The position numbers were made by a program, and so were the translations under genes. Source: Streptacidiphilus fuscans (GTDB taxonomy: Bacteria > Actinomycetota > Actinomycetes > Streptomycetales > Streptomycetaceae). From it: a stretch of DNA of 64,000 nt. Positions 9,074 through 16,903 of this stretch are shown here, one piece after another. The first letter of the stretch is position 1; each line of letters starts with the position of its first letter. A model generated the notes under the pieces. It made no database searches and was not told where the DNA came from. It worked only from the letters and a program-made list of their open reading frames with translations. Location of the stretch: assembly GCF_015690355.1 (NCBI RefSeq), contig NZ_JADPRT010000025.1, forward strand, positions 1 through 64,000. The letters run 5' to 3'.

Positions 9074-10042
9074 TCAGCGACCGTTGGCGGCGAGGCCTCG
9101 GGCGCGGAGCACGCGGCGTTCGAGCGGGGCGAAGACGAGCAGGTTGACGACGATGCCGACGACCAGGATCAGCGCGATGGCGCAGAAGGCGAGGCGCATG
9201 TCCCCCGCGTCCTGAGCCTGTTTCAGGAGACGGCCCAGGCCGGGGCCGAGGGCGGGAGAGACGGCGATGATCTCGGCCGCCATCAGCGAGCGCCAGGCGA
9301 AGGCCCAGCCCTGCTTGAGGCCGCCGACGTAGCCCGCCAACGCGGCGGGCAGCAGCACGTGCCGGACCGAGGTGAGACGCCGCGCGCCGAGGTTGCGGCC
9401 GACCAGCAGGAAGAGCGGCGGCACCTGGTCCAGTCCGGAGACCAGTCCGAGCGCGATGGACGGGATCGCGCCGAGCAGCACCACGCTGTAGAGCGCGGCC
9501 GGGGTGACGCCGAAGAACATGATCGCGGGCGGCACCCACGCCACCGAGGGCAGGTTCTGCAGTCCCGCCAGCACCGGCCCGACCGCCAGCCGCACCGGCC
9601 GGATCCGCCCGACCAGCAGGCCGAGCACGGTGCCGATGACCACAGACACGGCGAAGCCGAGCACGCCGCGCAGCACGCTCTGCCCGATGCTCGGCCAGAC
9701 CTCCCCCTGGCCCGCCGCGCCCAGCAGGCTCTGGCCGACCTCGACGGGGCTCGGCAGCACCCAGTCCGGCTCGACCGCCGCCGCCCACAGTAGCTGCCAC
9801 GCGCCGAGGACCAGCGCGAGGCCGAGCACGGGCGGCAGGACGCGGTCCCGCAGCACGGTCAACCCGCCTCGGCGCGGCCGGAGTTGTGCCTCCAGCGCGT
9901 CCAGGCCGGCCTCGACCAGGCCGGTGTCGCGAAGGACGGTGTCGCCGAGGACGTTGTCGGGCGCCGTGGTCGGCACAGCGTCGGGTGCCGTACCAGACGC
10001 TACGTCAGGAGTGGTGTCAGGAGTGGTGTCAGGCACGGCCAT
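9074..10042 (-). CDS. ssuC: ABC transporter permease, sulfonate/nitrate/taurine type
   Basis: A 322-residue permease of the SsuC/TauC/NrtB family with about six membrane helices and the EAA-type cytoplasmic loop (LGARRLTSVRHVLLPAALAGY, then LKQGWAFAWRSLMAAEII). The first 60 residues are a hydrophilic extension with a TPDTTPDV repeat. Its start overlaps the ssuB end by 14 bp, so the three transporter genes are probably translationally coupled. It should import a small oxyanion or sulfonate together with the SsuA-like lipoprotein. The exact substrate cannot be read from sequence; linkage to cysHDN points to a sulfur compound. Confidence 0.88.
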   Translation of the reverse strand: MAVPDTTPDTTPDVASGTAPDAVPTTAPDNVLGDTVLRDTGLVEAGLDALEAQLRPRRGGLTVLRDRVLPPVLGLALVLGAWQLLWAAAVEPDWVLPSPVEVGQSLLGAAGQGEVWPSIGQSVLRGVLGFAVSVVIGTVLGLLVGRIRPVRLAVGPVLAGLQNLPSVAWVPPAIMFFGVTPAALYSVVLLGAIPSIALGLVSGLDQVPPLFLLVGRNLGARRLTSVRHVLLPAALAGYVGGLKQGWAFAWRSLMAAEIIAVSPALGPGLGRLLKQAQDAGDMRLAFCAIALILVVGIVVNLLVFAPLERRVLRARGLAANGR

Positions 10043-10859
10043 GGCGGCTGATCTCCTGGCGCAGGTGGTCGGTGATCGCGGCGGCGAGGCCGGCGACCTC
10101 GGCGTCCTCGATCCGGCGCGGCTGCGGGACCGGGACGGTCCAGCGTCCGGTGATCCGGCCGGGGCGGGAGGAGAGCAGCACCACCTCGCGTCCCAGCCGG
10201 ACTGCCTCGCGGACGTTGTGGGTGACGAAGACGACCGCGCAGCCGGTCTGCTGCCAGATCCGGACCAGCTCCTCGTGGAGCACGTCCCGGGTGATCGCGT
10301 CGAGTGCGGCGAAGGGCTCGTCCATCAGCAGCACACTGCTCTGCTGTGCCAAGGCCCGCGCCAGCGCCACCCGTTGGCGCATGCCGCCGGACAGCTCGTG
10401 CACGGGGCGGGCGTGCGCACCGTCCAGGCGGACCAGCGCGAGCAGCCGCTCCGCCTCGGCCCGGCGCTCGGCGCGCCCGCGCAGGCCGCGCAGGCGCAGC
10501 GCGAGTTCGACGTTGCGCCCGGCCGTGAGCCACGGAAAGAGCGCCGACTCCTGGAACATCAGCGCCGCATGCCCGCCGGCCACGTCGACCGTCCCGCTGC
10601 TGGGCTCGGCGAGTTGCGCGATCAGGTGCAGCAGCGTCGACTTGCCGCAGCCCGACGCCCCGATGACGCAGGTGAAGCCGCCGGACGGCACGGTCAGGTC
10701 GATGTCCTCCAGCACCGGCGCGGACGTCGCGCCGGGACGGCCGAAGGTCTTGCCGACGCCGGTCAGCCGCACGGCGGGCGGCGCGGTCGGTGGTGTCGTG
10801 GACGGTGGTGTCGCAGACGGCGCGGGTCTGGGCGGCGCGGTCTTGAACGGGGTGCTCAC
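10029..10859 (-). CDS. ssuB: ABC transporter ATP-binding protein, sulfonate/nitrate/taurine type
   Basis: A 276-residue ATPase with Walker A GASGCGKST, a Q-loop (ALMFQESALFPW), signature LSGGMRQRV, Walker B VLLMDEPFAALD and the switch histidine in VFVTHNV. A Pro-rich hydrophilic N-terminal tail of about 30 residues precedes the fold. It is related to SsuB, TauB and NrtD and energises the permease encoded by the overlapping downstream gene. It lies 42 bp after the binding-protein gene. Confidence 0.9.
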   Translation of the reverse strand: MSTPFKTAPPRPAPSATPPSTTPPTAPPAVRLTGVGKTFGRPGATSAPVLEDIDLTVPSGGFTCVIGASGCGKSTLLHLIAQLAEPSSGTVDVAGGHAALMFQESALFPWLTAGRNVELALRLRGLRGRAERRAEAERLLALVRLDGAHARPVHELSGGMRQRVALARALAQQSSVLLMDEPFAALDAITRDVLHEELVRIWQQTGCAVVFVTHNVREAVRLGREVVLLSSRPGRITGRWTVPVPQPRRIEDAEVAGLAAAITDHLRQEISRHGRA

Positions 10860-10901
10860 GAAAGGTCCTTCCGGCGCATGGGAAGTGGAACTGACGGAGA
10901 C

Positions 10902-11978
10902 TCAGGAAGGCGCGGGTGTCGGCAGACCGCGCGCGGCGAGGAGCTTGTCGAGCGGGCCGAGCGCGTAGATGCCGGTCACGGAGACACCGTCGCTGCCGCC
11001 GCTGCCCGCGCTGTCCGGCGAGCTCAGCCCGACGGCTGCGGCGTGCGCCGCCAACGCGGGCAGGTCGCCGACGACCGGGTCGTCGCTGAGGGTCAACGCG
11101 GCCCAGGATCGGGCGAGTTCGGCCGGTTGCAGGGTGGCGCCGGTGGCCGCGGTGAGCGCCTTGCCGACATCGGTCCGTGCCTGCGCCGGGTGGGCGGTGA
11201 TCCAGGCCTGGGTGTCCAGTTGGGCGGTCAGCAGCGCGGTGACCGTCTGCGGATGGGCGTTCAGGAACGAGGTCGCGACGACCAGGTCGGTGGTGGCGAA
11301 CCGGCCGCCGGGCCACAGCGACCGCTCGTCGACCAGGACGTGCCCGCCGCCTTCGAGGAGCATCCGCGAGGCCCACGGCTCGGGCAGCCACGCCCCGTCG
11401 ATCCGGCCGGCACGGAACTGCTCCAGCGTGGTGGCGTTGCTCTCCGGGACGACGGCGACGTCGCCGCTGCCGCTCGGGTCGGTATGGAAGCCCTGCTGGA
11501 GCAGCCAGTAACGCAGTGCCACGTCCTGGGTGTTGCCGAGCTGCGGTGTGGCCAGGGTCCGGCCGCGCAGCTGGGACGCACTGGTGATGCCGGGACGGAC
11601 GACCAGTTCGGCGCCGCCGAGTGTGGCTCCGGCGACGATGCGCAACGCCTGGCCGTGGCTGCGGACATAGGCGTTGAGCGCGGAGGAGGGGCCGACGTAG
11701 GCGGCGTCGAGATGGCCGCCGAGCAGGGCGGTCATCTCGTCCGGGCCGGCCCCGAAGACCTGCGGGGTCAGCTGGGTCTCCCCGAGGTCGCGGGCGTAGA
11801 TCCCGTTCTGCAGGCCGATCAGCGGGGTGGCGTGGGTGATGTCGGCGAGGTAGCCGAGCCGCAGCCCGCCGGCGGGGCCCGGCGCCGCCGCCGCGTCCTG
11901 CGTGCAGCCCGTCAACGTGGCGGACAGCAGGGCGAGCAGGCCTAGCAGCAGAACGGGCAGCCAAGGGCGGCGATTCAT
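10902..11978 (-). CDS. ssuA: ABC transporter substrate-binding lipoprotein (SsuA/NMT1-like)
   Basis: A 358-residue lipoprotein: signal peptide LPVLLLGLLALLSATLTGC with the lipobox Cys near residue 25, then a type-II periplasmic-binding fold (LRLGYLADITHATPLIGLQNGIY, DAAYVGPSSALNAY, GAWLPEPWASRML). This pattern is typical of SsuA, TauA and nitrate-binding proteins. Its ATG overlaps the cysN stop by 4 bp. It should capture a sulfonate, sulfate ester or similar anion outside the cell; the ligand is uncertain. Confidence 0.88.
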   Translation of the reverse strand: MNRRPWLPVLLLGLLALLSATLTGCTQDAAAAPGPAGGLRLGYLADITHATPLIGLQNGIYARDLGETQLTPQVFGAGPDEMTALLGGHLDAAYVGPSSALNAYVRSHGQALRIVAGATLGGAELVVRPGITSASQLRGRTLATPQLGNTQDVALRYWLLQQGFHTDPSGSGDVAVVPESNATTLEQFRAGRIDGAWLPEPWASRMLLEGGGHVLVDERSLWPGGRFATTDLVVATSFLNAHPQTVTALLTAQLDTQAWITAHPAQARTDVGKALTAATGATLQPAELARSWAALTLSDDPVVGDLPALAAHAAAVGLSSPDSAGSGGSDGVSVTGIYALGPLDKLLAARGLPTPAPS

Positions 11979-13360
11979 GGTCGCCCTCCCCGCTGGAGGC
12001 CGCCGACCATGCCCGCCGTCAGGGTGCTGCCATCGGCCGGGTCGATCAGCAGGAAAGCGCCGGTGCGGCGGTTGTCGCGGTACTCGTCGAGCGGCAGTGC
12101 CTCGGCCGTGGCCACGGTGATCTGTCCGATGTCGTTGGCCTCCAGCTCGTTCGGCGCGGGCAGGGCCGTGAGCGTGGTCAGGTCGAGGCGGGCGTCCAGC
12201 GAGCGGACGACGGCGCGGACCAGGGCGGTCTGCTGCCGCAGCAACAGCTGGTCCCCCGCGCGCAGCGGTCGGGCGTCGAGGTGGCAGACGGTCGCGGTGA
12301 ACTCGCGGCCGACCGGCGGCGCGCAGTCGACCGGGACGATCAGGTCGCCTCGTCCCACGTCCAGATCGTCGGCCAGACGCAGCGTCACCGACTGGTCGGC
12401 GACCGCGAGTTCGGCGTCATCCTGGTCCATCCGGTCGATCCCGACGACGGTCGAGGTCCGCCCGGACGGCAGCACGGCGACCGGGTCGCCGAGCCGCACC
12501 ACGCCGCTGGCCACGCGACCGGCGTAGCCGCGGTAGCCGCGCAGCGGGCCGGACTCCGGCGCGCGCACGACGCACTGGACCGGGAAGCGCATCGGCAGGC
12601 GCTGCGGGTCCTCGTCGGCCGCAAGGGGTTCCACCGATTCGAGGTGTTCGAGCAGCGTCGGGCCGCTGTACCAGTCCATCGACGCGGACGGGTGCACGAC
12701 GTTGTCGCCGTTCAGGGCGCTGACCGGGATCGCGACCAGGTCGTGGACGCCCAGTTCGGCGGCGTAGCCCGCGCACTCCAGGGCGACGGCGGCGAAGACC
12801 GGCTCGGCGTGGCCGACCAGGTCCATCTTGTTGACGGCCAGCACCAGGCGCGGGACGCGCAGCAGCGCGGCGACGGCGAGGTGACGACGCGTCTGCTCGC
12901 GGACCCGGCCACGCGCGTCGACCAGCACCACGGCCAGGTCGCCGGTGGACGCGCCGGTGACCATGTTGCGGGTGTACTGCACGTGCCCGGGGGTGTCGGC
13001 GAGGATGAACCGCCGCCTGGCGGTGGCGAAGTAGCGGTAGGCGACGTCGATGGTGATGCCCTGCTCGCGTTCGGCGCGCAGGCCGTCGGTGAGCAGCGCC
13101 AGGTCGGCGGCGGCCAGTCCGCGTTGGCGGGAGGCGCGGGCGACGGCGGCGAGCTGGTCGGCCAGCACCGCGTGGCTGTCGTGGAGCAGGCGGCCGACCA
13201 GAGTGGACTTGCCGTCGTCGACGGATCCGGCGGTGGCCAGCCGCAGCAGCGTCGCCGGGGCCTCCTCCCCGTCGGGGTTGTCGCGGCTGTCCGCGTTCTC
13301 ACGGTCGAGCGGCACCGCCGCGTCGTGGGCAGGCGTGCGGGTCAGCGGGGGCAGGGTCAT
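11975..13360 (-). CDS. cysN: Sulfate adenylyltransferase subunit 1 (CysN)
   Basis: A 461-residue EF-Tu-like GTPase that drives the CysD reaction ATP + sulfate to APS + PPi. Motifs: G1 AGSVDDGKST, G2 region EREQGITIDVAYRYF, G3 DTPGH, G4 NKMD, then the beta-barrel domains. There is no C-terminal APS kinase (CysC) domain, and no separate cysC nearby, which fits a pathway that uses APS directly. The ATG shares one base with the cysD stop (TGATG). The first 35 residues are a hydrophilic extension. Confidence 0.95.
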   Translation of the reverse strand: MTLPPLTRTPAHDAAVPLDRENADSRDNPDGEEAPATLLRLATAGSVDDGKSTLVGRLLHDSHAVLADQLAAVARASRQRGLAAADLALLTDGLRAEREQGITIDVAYRYFATARRRFILADTPGHVQYTRNMVTGASTGDLAVVLVDARGRVREQTRRHLAVAALLRVPRLVLAVNKMDLVGHAEPVFAAVALECAGYAAELGVHDLVAIPVSALNGDNVVHPSASMDWYSGPTLLEHLESVEPLAADEDPQRLPMRFPVQCVVRAPESGPLRGYRGYAGRVASGVVRLGDPVAVLPSGRTSTVVGIDRMDQDDAELAVADQSVTLRLADDLDVGRGDLIVPVDCAPPVGREFTATVCHLDARPLRAGDQLLLRQQTALVRAVVRSLDARLDLTTLTALPAPNELEANDIGQITVATAEALPLDEYRDNRRTGAFLLIDPADGSTLTAGMVGGLQRGGRP

Positions 13361-14310
13361 CAGAAGTACCCCTCACGCTTGCGGTCCTCCATGGCGGCCT
13401 CGGAGAGCTGGTCGTCGGCGCGGGTCTCGCCCCGCTCGGTGAGCCGGGAGGCGGCGATCTCGACGATGACCTGGTCCGGGTCGGCGGCGTCGGACTCCAC
13501 CGCGCCGGTGCAGGACATGTCGCCGACGGTGCGGTAGCGCACGCTCCGCCGCTCGACGGTCTCGCCGCTCTTGGGCCCGCCCCACTCCCCGGCGGTCAGC
13601 CACATGCCGTTGCGCTGGAACACGTCGCGCTCGTGGGCGTAGTAGATCGACGGCAGCTCGACCTTCTCCCGGGCGATGTACTGCCACACGTCCAGCTCGG
13701 TCCAGTTGGAGAGCGGGAAGACGCGCAGGTGCTCGCCGGGGCGGTGGCGGCCGTTGTAGAGCGACCACAGCTCGGGGCGCTGACGGCGCGGATCCCAGGC
13801 GCCGAACTCGTCGCGCACCGAGAAGACGCGCTCCTTGGCGCGCGCCTTCTCCTCGTCGCGTCGGCCGCCGCCGAAGAGCGCGTCGTGCCGGCCCCTTGTC
13901 ACGGCGTCGAGCAGCGGCACGGTCTGCAGCGGGTTGCGGGTGCCGTCGGGGCGCTCGGTCAGGCGGCCGTCGGCGAGGTAGTCCTCGACCTTCGCCACCG
14001 TCAGCCGCAGGCGGTGCTCGGCGACGACGCGGTCGCGGAACTCCAGCACCTCGGGGAAGTTGTGGCCGGTGTCCACGTGCAGCAGCCCGAACGGCAGCGG
14101 CGCGGGCCGGAAGGCCTTGAGCGCCACGTACAGCATGACCATGGAGTCCTTGCCGCCGGAGAAGAGCAGCGCCGGGCGCTCGAACTGGGCCGCGCTCTCG
14201 CGGATGATGTGGGCCGCCTCGGACTCCAGCACGTCGAGGTGGGACAGGCGTGGTCTCTGCCGGACAGACGGCGCCACAACGGGCGGCGCCGCCCCTGCGA
14301 GGTCCCTCAT
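13360..14310 (-). CDS. cysD: Sulfate adenylyltransferase subunit 2 (CysD)
   Basis: A 316-residue PP-loop ATP pyrophosphatase family member that makes APS together with CysN. Motifs: FSGGKDSMVML (PP-loop), FGLLHVDTGHNFPEV, FGGGRRDEEKARAKERVFS, FPLSNWTELDVWQYI and the typical C-terminus MEDRKREGYF. The length is normal for the family. The ATG overlaps the cysH stop by 4 bp (ATGA), so the two are coupled. Confidence 0.96.
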   Translation of the reverse strand: MRDLAGAAPPVVAPSVRQRPRLSHLDVLESEAAHIIRESAAQFERPALLFSGGKDSMVMLYVALKAFRPAPLPFGLLHVDTGHNFPEVLEFRDRVVAEHRLRLTVAKVEDYLADGRLTERPDGTRNPLQTVPLLDAVTRGRHDALFGGGRRDEEKARAKERVFSVRDEFGAWDPRRQRPELWSLYNGRHRPGEHLRVFPLSNWTELDVWQYIAREKVELPSIYYAHERDVFQRNGMWLTAGEWGGPKSGETVERRSVRYRTVGDMSCTGAVESDAADPDQVIVEIAASRLTERGETRADDQLSEAAMEDRKREGYF

Positions 14311-15089
14311 CGTTCACTCCCTCCCGGCTGCTGGCGCAGCCCGCATTCGGTCTTGGACGATCCGACCCAGCGGCCCGAGCGCGGGTCCGCGCCGGGGCTT
14401 GGGCGTCGGGTGCAGGGGGCGCAGCCGACGGAGGTGTAGCCGTCGTACAACAGCGGGTTGACCAGGACCTGATGGCGGGTCACATAGGCGTCCACGTCCT
14501 GCTGGGTCCAGCGGGCGAGCGGCGCGACGGTGATCTTGTTGCGGGCCTTGTCGTACTCGACGACCCGCATGCCGGCGCGGGTGGGGGCGTCCTCGCGGCG
14601 CATCCCGGTGATCCAGGCGCGGTAGGGAGCGAGCCCGCGTTCCAGCGGCTCGACCTTGCGCAGCGCGCAGCAGCGGTCCGGGTCGCGCTGGTACAGGTGC
14701 GGGCCGTAGGTCAGCGCCTGCTCGGCGACGGTCTGATGCGGCGTCATGGTGACGACGTTGACGTCGTAGACGGTGGCGACGGCGTCCCGCGTGCCGATGG
14801 TCTCGGCGAAGTGGTAGCCGGTGTCGAGGAAGAGCACGTCGATGCCGGGCACGACGCGCTGGGCGAGGTGGACCAGGTGGGTGTCGGCCATGGACGAGGC
14901 GACGACCAGCCCGGAGCCGAACTCGCGGCGGGCCCAGGCGATCACGTCGGCCGCGTCGGCGTCCTCCAGCAGCGCTGCTGCGGACTCGGCGAGGGTGCGC
15001 AGATCGGCGGGCGACACAGGGGGTGGTACGCGGGGTGCTGCGGACGGGAGCGGTTCGGAATTCTCTTCCGAAGCGGCACTCAGAGCCAT
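14307..15089 (-). CDS. cysH: Adenylyl-sulfate (APS) reductase, CysH family with Fe-S cluster
   Basis: A 260-residue reductase that converts APS to sulfite and AMP with thioredoxin. The Cys-Cys (DRCCALRKVEPL, near 140) and Cys-x-x-Cys (GCAPCTR, near 221) pairs ligate a [4Fe-4S] cluster and mark the APS-specific rather than the PAPS-specific class. The C-terminal KTECGLR (near 248) carries the catalytic Cys. This agrees with the absence of an APS kinase. GAAAGGAGGG lies upstream of the ATG. It is the first gene of the minus-strand run. No sulfite reductase gene is present in the window, so part of the sulfite could be used by the divergent UDP-sulfoquinovose synthase homologue. Confidence 0.94.
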   Translation of the reverse strand: MALSAASEENSEPLPSAAPRVPPPVSPADLRTLAESAAALLEDADAADVIAWARREFGSGLVVASSMADTHLVHLAQRVVPGIDVLFLDTGYHFAETIGTRDAVATVYDVNVVTMTPHQTVAEQALTYGPHLYQRDPDRCCALRKVEPLERGLAPYRAWITGMRREDAPTRAGMRVVEYDKARNKITVAPLARWTQQDVDAYVTRHQVLVNPLLYDGYTSVGCAPCTRRPSPGADPRSGRWVGSSKTECGLRQQPGGSER

Positions 15090-15621
15090 GGCGGCCCTCC
15101 TTTCGCCGCCCTAAGTGAACCCTTTGAACTGCGCTCCGACGCAACGTCGAAAGGGCCGTTCTTACCGGATCCTTTACTTTGCCAGGGTGAATCATCGGGC
15201 CTTTTCCGATACACCGGAAAATCATGTGTCGAGTTTCCTGTGAGCACACCATGAGGCCCGGATCGGAGTCGAAGTGGCACTCCACGCGCATGACAGTGCG
15301 TCACCGCAGGTCCACAGCCCGTTTGTTACAGGCAGTGCCTCTTTCATGAGTGGTGACAGGATGACCAGCACGTTCAAAAAATCCTGTGCGCTGGACATGA
15401 CACAGATCTTGTGCCAGAGTCCGTACTGGCCGGTACAAGTGGCCGCCTCGTCATCGTGCCTCCGGACGCCTTTCTGCAGCGTCCACCGTGGCCGGCCGAG
15501 CAGCGGCGGTAATTTCCTCGGCCGGGTACCGAAACGGCGAGAGCGCCGGGTGCGCCTCGCCCAGAATTTACCCTCTGCGTTGCGTTCGTGTTCCATCCGT
15601 ATTTCATGGAGGTGCGCGCAC
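15090..15621. promoter_or_regulatory. Divergent cysH / sqdB control region
   Basis: A 532-bp non-coding region between two divergent start codons, unusually long for this compact window. It holds several dyads: CGACG-CAA-CGTCG at 15137-15149, TTTTCCG-ATACAC-CGGAAAA at 15202-15221 (perfect 7-bp arms) and ACAGGAT ... ATCCTGT at 15356-15362/15381-15387. An open frame continuous with sqdB runs from 15274, but it lacks an initiation signal and its codon pattern is unlike a gene. I could not identify a known riboswitch by eye. Confidence 0.5.
15202..15221. promoter_or_regulatory. Perfect 7-bp dyad, candidate operator
   Basis: TTTTCCG and CGGAAAA separated by six bases (ATACAC), 113 bp upstream of the cysH ATG and about 400 bp from sqdB. 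The AT-rich outer arms stand out in this GC-rich DNA. A regulator of sulfur assimilation could bind here; no regulator gene for it is in the cluster. Confidence 0.4.
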
Positions 15622-16896
15622 ATGCATGTCCTCATTCTCGGCGGGGACGGTTTCTGCGGCTGGCCGACAGCGCTCCATCTGTCGGACCGCGGCCACGACG
15701 TCACCATCGTCGACAACCTCAGCCGACGGGCCATCGACCTGGAGCTGGAGGTCGAGTCGCTGACCCCGATCCGGCCGATCGGCGAGCGGTTGCGGGTCTG
15801 GCGGGAGGTCTCCGGCAAGGAGATCGGCTTCGTCCGGCTCGACCTGGCGACCGAGGCCGAGCGCCTCACCTCGCTGCTGCCGGCGCTGCGTCCCGACGCG
15901 ATCGTCCACTTCGCCGAACAGCGGGCGGCGCCGTACTCGATGCGGTCGACCCCGTCCAAGCGCTACACGATCGACAACAACGTCCGGGCCACCCACAACG
16001 TGCTCTCGGCGCTGGTCCACTCGGGCACCGACGCGGCCCTGGTCCACCTGGGCACCATGGGCGTCTACGGCTACGGCTGGTCCGGCAGCGCGCCGATCCC
16101 CGAGGGCTACCTGACCGTCAAGGTCCCCACCCCCGACGGCGAGGTGGAGCGCGAGATCCTCCACCCCGCCAGCCCCGGCTCGGTCTACCACCTCACCAAG
16201 ACGCTCGACCAGCTGATGTTCGCCTTCTACGCGGCCAACGACCAGCTGCGCATCACCGACCTGCACCAGGGCATCGTCTGGGGCACCCAGACCGCGCAGA
16301 CCGCCCGCGACGAGCGGCTGATCAACCGCTTCGACTACGACGGCGACTACGGCACGGTGCTCAACCGCTTCCTGATGCAGGCAGCAGTCGGGCACCCGCT
16401 CACCGTCCACGGCAGCGGCGGGCAGACCCGCGCGTTCATCCACGTCCGCGACACGGTGCGATGTATCGAGATCGCCCTGGAGAACCCGCCCGCTGCGGGC
16501 GACAAGCCGAAGGTCTTCAACCAGATCACCGAGAGCCACCGGGTCCGCGACCTGGCCAAGCTGGTCAGCTCGCTCACCGGGGTGCCCGTCGCGCACCTGC
16601 CCAATCCGCGGCGGGAGGCCGACGAGAACGAACTCAACGTCCGCAACGACCAGTTCCTCGCCCTCGGCCTCAACCCGACCACGCTCGACGAGGGCCTGAT
16701 GGAGGAGTGCCGCGAGATCGCCGGCCGCTACCGCCACCGCGTCGACCCGAGCAAGATTGTCGCCCGCTCGGTCTGGCGCGCGGGCATGACGACGGCCGAG
16801 GACCTCGTCAGTGAACTGCCCGGTAGCGAACTGCCCGGCGGCGAACAGCCCGCAACCGCCGCTGCGGCGGACGCGGCAGCAGGCACCGGGAGGTGA
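15622..16896 (+). CDS. sqdB: UDP-sulfoquinovose synthase homologue (SQD1/SqdB family)
   Basis: A 424-residue extended short-chain dehydrogenase. The family reaction is UDP-glucose + sulfite to UDP-sulfoquinovose. It shows the SQD1 pattern from end to end: LILGGDGFCGWPTALHLS (NAD binding), DNLSRRAIDLEL, LTPIRPIGERLRVWREVSGKE, HFAEQRAAPYSM, LGTMGVYG (catalytic Thr near 145), SVYHLTKTLDQ (Tyr and Lys of the YxxxK pair near 189), DLHQGIVWGTQT, RLINRFDYDG and HGSGGQTRAFIHVRDTVRCIE. An Ala/Gly/Pro-rich tail of about 25 residues is not typical. The ATG at 15622 has GGAGGTG eight bases upstream. It is divergent from the APS reductase gene, the likely sulfite source, and 7 bp from the HlyD-like gene. 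Another SDR epimerase role is possible, but the fit to SQD1 is strong. Confidence 0.88.
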   Translation: MHVLILGGDGFCGWPTALHLSDRGHDVTIVDNLSRRAIDLELEVESLTPIRPIGERLRVWREVSGKEIGFVRLDLATEAERLTSLLPALRPDAIVHFAEQRAAPYSMRSTPSKRYTIDNNVRATHNVLSALVHSGTDAALVHLGTMGVYGYGWSGSAPIPEGYLTVKVPTPDGEVEREILHPASPGSVYHLTKTLDQLMFAFYAANDQLRITDLHQGIVWGTQTAQTARDERLINRFDYDGDYGTVLNRFLMQAAVGHPLTVHGSGGQTRAFIHVRDTVRCIEIALENPPAAGDKPKVFNQITESHRVRDLAKLVSSLTGVPVAHLPNPRREADENELNVRNDQFLALGLNPTTLDEGLMEECREIAGRYRHRVDPSKIVARSVWRAGMTTAEDLVSELPGSELPGGEQPATAAAADAAAGTGR

Positions 16897-16903
16897 CGAG
16901 AAC

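Noticed and set aside
6048..9800. A 1250-codon minus-strand open frame
   Set aside because: Its first 930 codons run antisense-frame through the glycosyltransferase and ssuC genes with Arg/Ala/Gly/Pro-rich nonsense; only the last 315 codons, from 6995, are a real lipoprotein gene.
15274..15621. An N-terminal extension of the sqdB homologue
   Set aside because: No ribosome site, composition unlike coding sequence, and SQD1 proteins start at the GGDGFCGW fold; the ATG at 15622 has GGAGGTG.
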